From an uncultured Paracoccaceae bacterium (GTDB lineage Bacteria > Pseudomonadota > Alphaproteobacteria > Rhodobacterales > Rhodobacteraceae), in NCBI GenBank assembly GCA_947494445.1, contig CANLVD010000007.1:103740-167739 (forward strand): DNA of 64,000 nt, given 5' to 3'. Below are positions 36,554 to 45,038 of this stretch, in pieces. The position numbers were made by a program, and so were the translations under genes. The notes under the pieces were generated by a model. That model was not told the origin of the DNA and made no database searches. It saw only the letters and a list, made by a program, of their open reading frames with translations. Each line of letters begins with the position of its first letter. Positions within the stretch are counted from its first letter, which is position 1.

Positions 36554-37534
36554 TCAGTTGCCCTGCATCGCCGCCAGAGTCGCCTCTCCGCCAACGCTGG
36601 CCACATACGCACCGGTTACAGGTGCAATCACCGCGGCAAAGGCTGCTGCCTCGGCTTCGGTCAGATCGACAAAGGTGTTGTCACCCGTCGCACGGGCGGC
36701 TGCAACGGCAGCGTCCGATGTGGCATTCCATGCCTCTTCCGCACTTTGGGACAGCGCCACACCTTTGGCTGCATCAATTGCGGCTTTCTGTGCGTCGCTC
36801 AGACCGTCGTATTTGGCCTGTCCCATCACAGCATAGAATGCCAGACGGCCAAGGTTCGCACCGAACGTGTAGCTGTTGGCAACCTCATCCAGTTTGAAAT
36901 CCGACAAGGTCGACGAACCGGTGATCACGCCGTCGATTAGGCCTGTCTGAAGTGCGTTATAGACCTGGTTGATGGGCATCTGAACAGGGGTTGCCCCCAG
37001 CGCAGTTGCCACTTCAGCCGCTGTTGCACCGGCAACGCGCACTTTCAAACCGGCCATGTCAGAGGGTTGACGCACCACATGATCCTTCATGATCAGGATG
37101 TTCGGCTCGGATGTCCAAAGGGCCAGCGGTACAGTGCCGGGAAACTCTGCCGCGAGGTTGTCGCCATAGGCTGCCCAAAGTGCAGCATAGCCGGCGTCTT
37201 CATTGTTCAGCGTTCCGGGCAATTCCACGATCATGGTCTTGCCGAACTGCGACGAGGTGTAGCCCGGCAGTCCCCATGTGATATCGGCTACGCCCTGAAC
37301 CGCGCGGACATATTGCTCTACCGGACCAGCACCAAGTTCGCCACCATGATAGCCGCGAACGGTCAGTTCACCACCGGTGGCCGCGGACAGATCCGCATTC
37401 AGTTTCTCGATCACTGATGCGTTTACCGTGTGAAACGGTGGCGTGAAATTGGCAAAGCTCAGTTCCTCTGCTGCAGCGGGCAGAGCCAATGAAACCGCTA
37501 CGGCTGTACCGGCCAGTATTTTGCGAAGTGTCAT
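36554..37534 (-). CDS. TRAP transporter substrate-binding protein DctP (system 2)
   Basis: 326 residues from ATG 37534 (GGGAGG upstream). A Sec-type signal peptide ends near AAAEE, not twin-arginine. The body has the DctP core: GLKVRVAGATAAEVATALGATPVQMPINQVYNALQTGLIDGVITG (described, positions about 145-190), with the conserved Arg that binds the ligand's carboxylate. The Ala-rich C-terminus suggests the aromatic or lignin-derived acid-binding branch, in line with the neighbouring LigM-like gene, but this is inference. Confidence 0.92.
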   Translation of the reverse strand: MTLRKILAGTAVAVSLALPAAAEELSFANFTPPFHTVNASVIEKLNADLSAATGGELTVRGYHGGELGAGPVEQYVRAVQGVADITWGLPGYTSSQFGKTMIVELPGTLNNEDAGYAALWAAYGDNLAAEFPGTVPLALWTSEPNILIMKDHVVRQPSDMAGLKVRVAGATAAEVATALGATPVQMPINQVYNALQTGLIDGVITGSSTLSDFKLDEVANSYTFGANLGRLAFYAVMGQAKYDGLSDAQKAAIDAAKGVALSQSAEEAWNATSDAAVAAARATGDNTFVDLTEAEAAAFAAVIAPVTGAYVASVGGEATLAAMQGN

Positions 37535-37603
37535 GTTTTTTCCTCCCTGACATGGTCCTGTTTTTTCAGGTCGCACCGCTCGGGCGGAGCGCCTGATTTT
37601 TCT

Positions 37604-39004
37604 TCAGCTTCCCTTTGTGCGCCAGCTGTCGGCGTAGTTTTCGCGTGCGTCCTTGGCATAAGGAGTGGCCGAGACACGCACCCGGATGTCTGCCTGTTTA
37701 TGCGCCTCGGTTGAGGTCTTGCCGGTCGGCTCCGGCTCACCCCATTTCATTGTCAACACATCTCCGACCTGCACTTCAGGTGCCACGACGCCAAGGCTCA
37801 GGAAGCACCGCTCGTTGTAGGAAAAACCGTTGAACATGCTCATTCCGACCATCTTGTCGCCCTGCACCACCATGTCGGCAGAGGAAGAGGCATAGTTGGG
37901 CTGCGGGAAATCGATCCATTTGTAGGGCGTACCCGCCTCCAGACCGCTGCCGATGATGGCCAGCACATCCTCCCTGTTCCATTCGAACGTTACCTTGTGG
38001 CGGTTCGGACCATCCTTCATGGCCAGTAGCGCGTCCTTGCCGATGAAGTCGTCCTTTTTCCAACCGATGTAGAAACCATAGCCGAGCTCAAACGGGTTCA
38101 CGTAATAATCCGAGATGTCATCGGACACGAAACTGCCTCCGATGGAGCCCATGGCCTCATAGCTGTCTGCACCCAGCCAGTCGCGATACTCCTGCATCAT
38201 GCCATCGCCAGTGTAGATGCCGGGCAGGGGGGACGGGATCCAGCCAGACTCCAGTGTGTTGGTCGAATAGGCGCGGCTGCCCACCGGCACCAGATCAATG
38301 CCAAGATCACGCGCAGCCTGCTGGATGGTGGACTGGATGTAATGCTTGTCGGCAAATGGTCCCCAGACCTCAAGCCCGGGCGCACCGGCCATACCGTGAC
38401 GCAACGCCTGCACTTTTTTCGAGCCGATGTTGATCCAGTCAACGTGAAAAAAGGGTATGTCCGGCACCGGCCCGCCATTGATCTTCTCAAAGATCGCAGG
38501 CGCATCTGGACCCTGGATCTGAAACCGGTAATGGGTGCGCAAGACACGCTCGCCATCGGGGCGGCTGTTCGAACGAGGGTCGTGATAGAGGCGCACGTTC
38601 CACGTGCCGCGTGCGGCCTGAAACCGGACCCAGTTTGCCGTCGGAGCACGTCCTACAAGGATGAACTTGTCTGTGCGTTCCCGGAAAATGATCATATCGC
38701 CAATCACATGGCCTGCGGGTGTCACAGGCACGAAATGCTTGGCACGGTTCAGGTTGAAATTGGCAAACCCATTGATCCCGACATTGGCCAGAAACGCTTC
38801 TGCCTGAGGACCTTCAACGATCAGTTCATCCATGTGATGGGTCTGGTCGAACAATACGGCACTGTCGCGCCATGCTCGCTGCTCGTCCCGCCAGTTGGTG
38901 AATTCGGGGGCAACAACCGGATAGACATACATGCCGATCTTGGAGTTGCGCAGCATCTGAACCGGGTTGGCGTGATTTGCCATTATTGTGGTCAGGTTGG
39001 TCAT
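37604..39004 (-). CDS. LigM-type tetrahydrofolate-dependent O-demethylase
   Basis: 466 residues, GcvT fold, about the length of LigM/DesA. It matches LigM closely in several places: MLRNSKIGMYVYPVVAPEF, VLFDQTHHM, FQIQGPDA, RHGMAGAPGLE, TLESGWIPSPLPGIYTGD and GGSFVSDDISDYYVNP. LigM moves the methoxyl methyl of vanillate or 3-O-methylgallate to THF. It sits between gntR and TRAP system 2, and a GalD-like tautomerase is on the other side of gntR. A methoxylated aromatic acid is the best substrate guess. Dimethylglycine or DMSP enzymes share the fold but not these motifs. Confidence 0.85.
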   Translation of the reverse strand: MTNLTTIMANHANPVQMLRNSKIGMYVYPVVAPEFTNWRDEQRAWRDSAVLFDQTHHMDELIVEGPQAEAFLANVGINGFANFNLNRAKHFVPVTPAGHVIGDMIIFRERTDKFILVGRAPTANWVRFQAARGTWNVRLYHDPRSNSRPDGERVLRTHYRFQIQGPDAPAIFEKINGGPVPDIPFFHVDWINIGSKKVQALRHGMAGAPGLEVWGPFADKHYIQSTIQQAARDLGIDLVPVGSRAYSTNTLESGWIPSPLPGIYTGDGMMQEYRDWLGADSYEAMGSIGGSFVSDDISDYYVNPFELGYGFYIGWKKDDFIGKDALLAMKDGPNRHKVTFEWNREDVLAIIGSGLEAGTPYKWIDFPQPNYASSSADMVVQGDKMVGMSMFNGFSYNERCFLSLGVVAPEVQVGDVLTMKWGEPEPTGKTSTEAHKQADIRVRVSATPYAKDARENYADSWRTKGS

Positions 39005-39027
39005 TTCTGGTCTTCTCTCCCTGAAAG

Positions 39028-39759
39028 CTATTCTGATGCAACCAGAGCCAGCCCCGGCACCGGATTGGCCAGCTTTGGTTGGTGGGTTGTGATGTAGTTG
39101 AAGTTGGTCAACGCGAGCCGCGCATGCTCTCGGGTCATGGCTTCGGCGCGGGCGCCATCTCGTTCGGCGATGGCCTCAAGAATTGCGCGGTGCTGGCGCT
39201 GGGCAAATCTGAGCGAATCCTGAAAATTCGGGATCATGGCCTGATCGCTGAGGAATGCTGACGGCGACGCGAGGGGAAGCCGGCTCATCCGGGCCACTTC
39301 GCGTTCGATCAACGGGCTTCCCGCCAGTCTTGTCAGCAACGCATGAAATTTCGCGTTCTCATGCACATAACGATCAAAGTCGATCTCCTGCGATGGGTCG
39401 AGGGCCTGATCGATCCGATCTAGTGTTGCTCTGGCCTCAGCCATCAAACCCGGATTGCCTCCGCGCTGTGCGGCCATGCGGGCCGCGGTTCCTTCGACCA
39501 CGCCCCGAAACTCGATCGCATCGGCAATATCTTCCTTCGAGAATGTCGCGACCCGGCAGCCACCCGTTTCGATCCGCTCAAGCAGTCCTTCCGCCACAAG
39601 TCGGTCCATGGCCTGTCGCAACGGCGTGCGGGAGGTTCCCAGATGCTTGGCCACGGCAACCTCTGGCAGACGCTGGTTCAGGTCGAAATGGCCGCTCAGG
39701 ATCAAGGAGCGCAAACCCAGAAGGGCCTTGTCCAATTGACTTAGTCTTTCAGACGCCAC
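39028..39759 (-). CDS. GntR-family (FCD) transcriptional regulator
   Basis: 243 residues, GTG start with GGGAGG upstream. An N-terminal winged helix-turn-helix (about 10-75: LPEVAVAKHLGTSRTPLRQAMDRL) is followed by an all-helical FCD ligand domain (about 85-215) whose His/Asp residues usually bind a metal and a carboxylic acid. It heads the ligM-dctPQM operon. Two TGTATACA palindromes lie 46 and 109 bases before its start, so autoregulation is likely. The same octamer precedes the TRAP1 operon. Confidence 0.92.
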   Translation of the reverse strand: MASERLSQLDKALLGLRSLILSGHFDLNQRLPEVAVAKHLGTSRTPLRQAMDRLVAEGLLERIETGGCRVATFSKEDIADAIEFRGVVEGTAARMAAQRGGNPGLMAEARATLDRIDQALDPSQEIDFDRYVHENAKFHALLTRLAGSPLIEREVARMSRLPLASPSAFLSDQAMIPNFQDSLRFAQRQHRAILEAIAERDGARAEAMTREHARLALTNFNYITTHQPKLANPVPGLALVASE

Positions 39760-40306
39760 GAGCGTGATCCTCCCAATTTACGACGGAGATGAGCTTGAAC
39801 CCACTGTATACAGATTTTGCGCGATTCGCCCGATTCTCCGGGCATAATTGCCAAAATGATGCGCAGTTGTATACAAGGTTTATCTTTGACCAAGATTTTT
39901 GGTGCGATTGGACCCCCCGTTTGACCTTATGGTTTTCGCCATACTTCGACCATGGCTGATGACGAGGGCCTGACCCTGTTGATGACACGACGCCCTTGTT
40001 TTCCTGCTTCAGTCTAGATCAGGACGGTCCTGCACAGGCATTGTTGGGGGGTAGAATGGCGAGCCGTTCGTGCTGGATTATAACTCTCTGTGTGTCATTA
40101 GCTGTGCATCTAAAGCTTGTCTGGGGAACCGCGAGGATTAATCTGCGCGCTGGTTCGAAAAGGCAGGTCGGTTCGCAGACGCGTTTGCGTACCTCAGTTA
40201 CCGAAACGGCTCATATCCGGGAAGGGAATTTGCCAAATGCACAGTCAACTCCAGTCGCCTGATGTGCTCAAGCCGCGGGCAATAGCCTCCATCAGGACCT
40301 GTGACC
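39760..40306. other. 547-base divergent intergenic region between gntR and the dioxygenase gene
   Basis: It holds the two TGTATACA sites near gntR. The rest carries only short frames without ribosome sites. It should contain the promoters of both transcription units. Confidence 0.6.
39805..39876. promoter_or_regulatory. Pair of TGTATACA operator candidates upstream of gntR
   Basis: TGTATACA at 39805-39812 and 39868-39875 (the latter within a perfect TTGTATACAA). Centres are 63 bases apart, six helical turns, so two dimers could sit on one face of the helix. Confidence 0.65.
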
Positions 40307-41254
40307 ATGAATGACATCGCCCATCTTGGTCATGTTGAGCTGTACACAGATCGGTTTGAGGACAGTCTGGATTTCTTCACCCGCGTCTACGGTTTGACCG
40401 TAAGCGCACAGGATGGTGACAGCGCTTATCTCAGAGCATTCGATGACTATGAATTTCACACCCTTAAACTCACCCGCCATCACACCACGGGCGTTGGTCA
40501 TATCGGGTATCGCGCCTCATCGGAGGATGCACTTCTGCGGCGTGTGGCAGCCATTGAGGCGAGCGGATACATCACGCATGGCTGGGTAAAAGGGGATTTG
40601 GGCCACGGTCGGGCCTATCAGTTTGAGGATCCCTTTGGGCATCTTTTCGAGATTTATTGGGAGACCAACAGATACGCCGCCCCCGAAGCTGAGACGCCCG
40701 CGCTCAAGAACATCGCACAACGTTATCACGGCAGGGGCTGCTGCCCGCGCAGGCTGGATCATGTGAACCTGCTCTCTCACGATGTCAGCGCTTTTCGAGA
40801 CTTCATGGAAACTTGTCTTGGCTCGCGCGTGACGGAAATGATCCAGCTCGACAACGGTCGCATTGGCGGATGCTGGTTCACAGTCAACAACAAGAGCTAT
40901 GATCTGGCCTGCACTGAGGAACAGGGCGGTGGTCAGGGACGGTTTCATCATGTCACTTATGCGACGGATCAACGCGAAGACATCCTGCGAGCGGCCGACA
41001 TCTTTCTTGAAAACGGCGTCCACATCGAAACCGGACCGCACAAGCATGCCATTCAGGGCACGTTTTTTCTGTATGTCTGGGAACCCGCTGGCAATCGGGT
41101 CGAACTTGCCAATGCAGGTGCGCGCCTGATCCTTGCTCCGGATTGGGAACCGGTGGTCTGGACCGAAGCTGAGCGGCGCAAGGGGCAGGCATGGGGGTTG
41201 AAGACGATCGAGACCTTTCACACCCATGGCACCCCTCCGGTTTTCAAAAAATGA
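40307..41254 (+). CDS. Two-domain extradiol (VOC) ring-cleavage dioxygenase
   Basis: 315 residues from ATG 40307, with AGGA at a better distance than for the in-frame GTG at 40301. Two vicinal-oxygen-chelate modules are present. The iron ligands of the C-terminal module are His in LDHVNLL, His in RFHHVTYA and Glu in NRVELAN. The NRVEL and FHHVTY blocks are typical of catechol/dihydroxybiphenyl-type enzymes. Substrate unknown; the galD-like gene follows after 20 bases, and ligM is nearby, so a catechol or gallate-type ring is plausible. Classical gallate dioxygenases belong to a different (type II) family. Confidence 0.87.
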   Translation: MNDIAHLGHVELYTDRFEDSLDFFTRVYGLTVSAQDGDSAYLRAFDDYEFHTLKLTRHHTTGVGHIGYRASSEDALLRRVAAIEASGYITHGWVKGDLGHGRAYQFEDPFGHLFEIYWETNRYAAPEAETPALKNIAQRYHGRGCCPRRLDHVNLLSHDVSAFRDFMETCLGSRVTEMIQLDNGRIGGCWFTVNNKSYDLACTEEQGGGQGRFHHVTYATDQREDILRAADIFLENGVHIETGPHKHAIQGTFFLYVWEPAGNRVELANAGARLILAPDWEPVVWTEAERRKGQAWGLKTIETFHTHGTPPVFKK

Positions 41255-41274
41255 AAGAAAAAGGGGGGTAACTC

Positions 41275-42327
41275 ATGTCGGAGGGTCTGCGGGTTATGTG
41301 GATGCGAGGGGGCACCTCGAAAGGGGGGTACTTTCTAGCCGGTGATCTGCCATCCGACCCACAGGCGCGCGACAGGATCCTTTTGCGTGTGATGGGCTCT
41401 CCGGATCCCCGCCAGATCGACGGCTTGGGCGGTGCTGATCCGCTGACTTCAAAAGTTGCTGTCGTCTCAAAATCGACGCGGGCCGGCGTCGATGTGGACT
41501 ATCTGTTTCTTCAGGTCTTCGTCGAACAGCCGGTGGTAACCGACGCCCAGAATTGCGGAAATATCCTTGCCGGTGTCGGGCCATTTGCCATCGAGAGAGG
41601 GCTGGTTGCAGCACGAAACGATGAGACTCCGGTTCGGATCTTCATGGAGAATACCGGCCAGATCGCTGTGGCCACCGTCCAGACCCCAAATGGAGCCATC
41701 GACTATCACGGTGCGGCGCGGATTGACGGTGTTCCCGGCACGTCGGCCCCTGTGGCCATAGAATTTCAGAACACTGCCGGATCAAGTTGTGGCGCGCTTC
41801 TGCCCACAGGCCGATCGCGTGATGTGATCGGCGGGAAGGACGTCACGCTGATCGACAACGGGATGCCTTGCGTTGCTCTGCTTGCAGCCGACATGGGCAT
41901 CAGCGGGCAGGAAAGCCCGCAGGAGTTGGAGGCAAACGCCGCCCTGCGCAGTCGACTTGAGCGGATACGGCTGCACGCAGGGCCGATGATGAACCTTGGC
42001 GATGTGACCGAGAAATCAGTTCCCAAGATGGTCCTGCTCAGCCCTGCAGTTGCGGGGGGCACGATTTCCACCCGCTGCTTCATCCCGCACAAATGCCACA
42101 AGACCATAGGGGTTCTGGCGGCGGTTACCGTCGCTACATCCTGCCTGATAGAAGGGGCGATTGGTGCGGATCTGTCTCGGAATAAGGATGGTGAAACCCG
42201 GTCACTGTCCATTGAGCATCCGGGCGGTGAAATGACGGTAGTTGCTCATCTTGACGGCAACAAAGTGACGAGAACGGAAGTTCTGCGCACCGCGCGCAAG
42301 CTGATGGACGGGGTGGTTTTTCCATGA
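41275..42327 (+). CDS. PrpF/GalD-family isomerase (4-oxalomesaconate tautomerase-like)
   Basis: 350 residues. The family opening WMRGGTSKGGYF, then DGLGGADPLTSKVAVV, NCGNILAGVGPFAIE (conserved Cys near residue 88) and SSCGALLPTGR (Cys near 178) give the two-Cys diaminopimelate-epimerase-like fold. GalD converts keto and enol forms of 4-oxalomesaconate in gallate catabolism; PrpF acts on methylaconitate. The dioxygenase upstream and LigM-like gene favour GalD. GGGGGG precedes the ATG. A broken gene follows with an ATGA overlap. Confidence 0.85.
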   Translation: MSEGLRVMWMRGGTSKGGYFLAGDLPSDPQARDRILLRVMGSPDPRQIDGLGGADPLTSKVAVVSKSTRAGVDVDYLFLQVFVEQPVVTDAQNCGNILAGVGPFAIERGLVAARNDETPVRIFMENTGQIAVATVQTPNGAIDYHGAARIDGVPGTSAPVAIEFQNTAGSSCGALLPTGRSRDVIGGKDVTLIDNGMPCVALLAADMGISGQESPQELEANAALRSRLERIRLHAGPMMNLGDVTEKSVPKMVLLSPAVAGGTISTRCFIPHKCHKTIGVLAAVTVATSCLIEGAIGADLSRNKDGETRSLSIEHPGGEMTVVAHLDGNKVTRTEVLRTARKLMDGVVFP

Positions 42328-42497
42328 TGTTCGCATTCATTGGATTGGGTGAGGCCGCATCTGCGCTGATGTCCGGTGCGACCAGTCACGGTAACAGCGA
42401 TAGCTCAGGGTTCATCCGAGTTGGGCTTCACCAACCGCAAAAATCCGTCAAAATCCATGGGCCGTGCAAATCTTGCCGTCTTCATCGTCACGGCTAA
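42327..42497 (+). pseudogene. Truncated NAD-binding 6-phosphogluconate-dehydrogenase-like oxidoreductase
   Basis: Starting at the ATG that overlaps the tautomerase stop, the frame reads MFAFIGLGEAASALMSG, the Rossmann start of the hydroxyisobutyrate/phosphogluconate dehydrogenase-like family (often with a DUF1932 C-terminus). After about 18-20 codons the similarity ends and the frame stops at 42495. No continuation was seen in the other frames. The gene is therefore a 5' remnant; a junction lies near 42380-42410. Confidence 0.65.
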
Positions 42498-42683
42498 AAG
42501 CCTTTTGCTGGTATTGAAAAATCACAAATGACGGTGACCACAGCCCGATCATGGATTTGAGCTTGACTTGAAAATCCAACGAGCCGTTAGGTGTTGTCAG
42601 GAACCGGGCGTGCCAATTTCGGATCGGCATTGGTTTGAGATGCACGACGGGCTGTAGACTGAACGGTGGAGGTGACAAACCTC
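42328..42683. other. 356-base decayed region between the tautomerase and fusion genes
   Basis: Apart from the remnant above, it carries a lower-GC stretch (about 42470-42600) with no recognisable gene. A minus-strand open frame (42448-42678) resembles nothing known to me. The stretch may be insertion-sequence scar, but no terminal repeats were identified. Confidence 0.5.
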
Positions 42684-45008
42684 ATGCTTGGAATGGATCC
42701 GATGCGCGCGCTTGATCGCCGCAGATATCGTGGCCTTCACACTCCCAGCACCTTGAGCAAAGATGTCCTTTGCGGCGAGGCCCAGCGGCTTGATGTGCAA
42801 GCCGGTACAGTTGTCTCGATCATATCAGTGGATGGTGGCTCAATAGCTCAGGTCACAGCCCTGAGGACGGACCAACGGGACTTTACTGCATTTGCCATAC
42901 TGCCGGATGAAAAAGAGGCAACTCCGCTTTCTCATTCTGCTTTTGACAGCCGCGAAATGCTGGCAGCGACCGCAGAACGGGGCGGTTCTCTGGCCAATGC
43001 AACAGCCTTGACGCTTTTTGATAATGAAACCGAACCGGGTGCCTTGTTTGTCACCAAGCTTGAAGCTGACTGCATCCTTTTCGTCTGCGCTCCTGTGGAA
43101 CCGGGTTTCGTTGAAAACGGCGGGGGAGGTCGATTTGCTGTCAAACTCCAGCCACCCGTAAACGCCTTGCATGATTTCGCACTGCCAAGACCCTTGGGAA
43201 AGGTCCGGGATGAATGGCGTGTCCCCCGTGGTACCGCACTGGCTTATGAAGTGCAGAAAGGTCAGTTCATTCAGGTAATTGATGTCGAAGGTCAGCAATG
43301 CTCGGATTTCATGGCCATGCGCAGCTCGGCTTTGGAAGCAGGGCAGGAACGTTTCATCGACTCCACCGTGTCCCGCACCATGGCCCGTGCCGCCTATCCG
43401 CTGCCCGGTCTGCATGACAAGTTCTTTGATCAGGACATCAAACCGCTGCTGGCTGTCCGGCAGGACACTGTTGGACGTCATGACACATTCGCCCTGGCCT
43501 GCACGGCGCGTGGTTATGAGGAGCGCGGGTTTCCCGGACATCTGAATTGTTCAGATAACATCTCGGACGCATTCGAGCCCTATGGCATCGGGCGCAGGGC
43601 AGCATGGCCTGCCATCAACTTTTTCTTCAATTCCTGGGTGGACACCGACCAGAACCACCTGACTTCGGATGAGGCCTGGTCCCGTGCCGGCGACTATGTC
43701 GCTTTGGAAGCACTGAGCGATCTGGTCTGTGTCTCGACCGCTTGTCCTGATGACGTGGATCCGATCAATGGCTGGAATCCCACAGATATTCACGTCCGCA
43801 TCTATGAAGAGGATACTTCGATTACACATTCCGTATCCTGGCGTGCCCAACCAGAGGATGATGCCAGCCTCACCCGCCATTCGGCATTCCATCCCAGGAC
43901 CTCAAAGCTGACCAGCACATTCACGGCCGGACGCGATCTTTGGACGCCATCCCACTTCGATGCGACCGGTGCAATTGGCGAGTATTGGGCCTGTAAAAAC
44001 GCCGCAACCTTGCAGGACATGTCAGGTCTTTTGAAATTCGATGTGATCGGGCCCGATGCATCAACCCTGCTTCAACACTGCCTGACCCGCAATGTTGAAA
44101 AGCTGGCGCAGCATCGTGTACTGTACGGGTTGATGTGTGACGAGCGCGGCAGCGTCATTGACGATGGGACACTGTTCTGTATAGAGCCATCGACCTATCG
44201 CTGGTGTTGTGGCTCAGAGAACTCTGCGCTTCACCTGCGCGAACAGGCCGAACAACTAGGGCTGGAGGTGCACATCCGCTCGCTTGGGCATCGCATGGTC
44301 AATCTTGCACTTCAGGGGCCGAAATCGCGCGACATCCTGCGCAAGATCGTGTTCACGCAACCGATGCGGCCCGCGCTCGACAACATCAAATGGTTTGGCT
44401 TCACGGTTGCCCGCTTGCATGATCGGGACGGCCCTATGTTCCTTTTGTGCCGCACCGGATTTACCGGTGAGCTTGGCTTTGAACTTTTCTGCGACCGCGA
44501 CCATGCAACGGAAATCTGGGATGGTCTGATGGAGGCCGGGGCATCTGACGGTCTGGTGCCCATGGGCGGGGACGCTCTGAATTTGTTGCGGATCGAGGCC
44601 GGTCTGATGATCGCAGGTGCCGAGTTCGGACCGGATGCCGACGCGCTGGAGGCGGGCCTTGGTTTTGCTGTCGATTTCAAGAAGGGTGATTTCATCGGAC
44701 GCTCTGCACTAGAGCGCAATGGATCGGCACCCCGACGCAAGCTGGTTGGATTGAAATTCTCCGGCAAGGAAGCCCCGGCTCACGGGGATGGGGTCTTTGT
44801 CGGGCGTGAGAAAGTGGGCGTGGTCACGAGCGCCTGCCACTCCCCGCAGCTGGGTCACGCGATTGCCATGGCACGTGTCGCGATAGAACAATCGGGTGAC
44901 GGACAAGAGCTGGAGGTCGGGCAACTGGATGGGCACATGAAGCGGCTGCCCTGTCTGGTTACATCTTTGCCCTTTCTTGATCCAAAGCGCGAGAAAGCGC
45001 GCGCCTGA
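42684..45008 (+). CDS. DUF1989-GcvT fusion protein (folate-dependent aminomethyltransferase-like)
   Basis: 774 residues from ATG 42684, with GGAGG 11 bases upstream; GTG 42666 is an alternative. N-terminal 160 residues look like a weak DUF1989-like half. Residues about 165-395 are a full DUF1989/urea-carboxylase-associated domain (VIDVEGQQCSDFMAM, HLNCSDNISDAF, FFNSWVDTD, ACPDDVDPINGWNPTDIHVRIY). From about 405 it is a complete GcvT-type domain (LQDMSGLLKFDVIGPDA, TGFTGELGFELF, MGGDALNLLRIEAGL). GcvT domains pass one-carbon groups to THF. The combined reaction is unknown; demethylation or ring amide handling are guesses. Convergent with the CobW gene. Confidence 0.85.
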   Translation: MLGMDPMRALDRRRYRGLHTPSTLSKDVLCGEAQRLDVQAGTVVSIISVDGGSIAQVTALRTDQRDFTAFAILPDEKEATPLSHSAFDSREMLAATAERGGSLANATALTLFDNETEPGALFVTKLEADCILFVCAPVEPGFVENGGGGRFAVKLQPPVNALHDFALPRPLGKVRDEWRVPRGTALAYEVQKGQFIQVIDVEGQQCSDFMAMRSSALEAGQERFIDSTVSRTMARAAYPLPGLHDKFFDQDIKPLLAVRQDTVGRHDTFALACTARGYEERGFPGHLNCSDNISDAFEPYGIGRRAAWPAINFFFNSWVDTDQNHLTSDEAWSRAGDYVALEALSDLVCVSTACPDDVDPINGWNPTDIHVRIYEEDTSITHSVSWRAQPEDDASLTRHSAFHPRTSKLTSTFTAGRDLWTPSHFDATGAIGEYWACKNAATLQDMSGLLKFDVIGPDASTLLQHCLTRNVEKLAQHRVLYGLMCDERGSVIDDGTLFCIEPSTYRWCCGSENSALHLREQAEQLGLEVHIRSLGHRMVNLALQGPKSRDILRKIVFTQPMRPALDNIKWFGFTVARLHDRDGPMFLLCRTGFTGELGFELFCDRDHATEIWDGLMEAGASDGLVPMGGDALNLLRIEAGLMIAGAEFGPDADALEAGLGFAVDFKKGDFIGRSALERNGSAPRRKLVGLKFSGKEAPAHGDGVFVGREKVGVVTSACHSPQLGHAIAMARVAIEQSGDGQELEVGQLDGHMKRLPCLVTSLPFLDPKREKARA

Positions 45009-45038
45009 GCCTGGTCCCGCAGGGTATCGTCAACAGGA

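Noticed and set aside
40117..40314. Small plus-strand frame before the dioxygenase
   Set aside because: Overlaps the dioxygenase start and has no ribosome site or known motif.
42448..42678. Minus-strand frame as a transposase fragment
   Set aside because: No transposase motif or terminal inverted repeats recognised; left as an unexplained scar.
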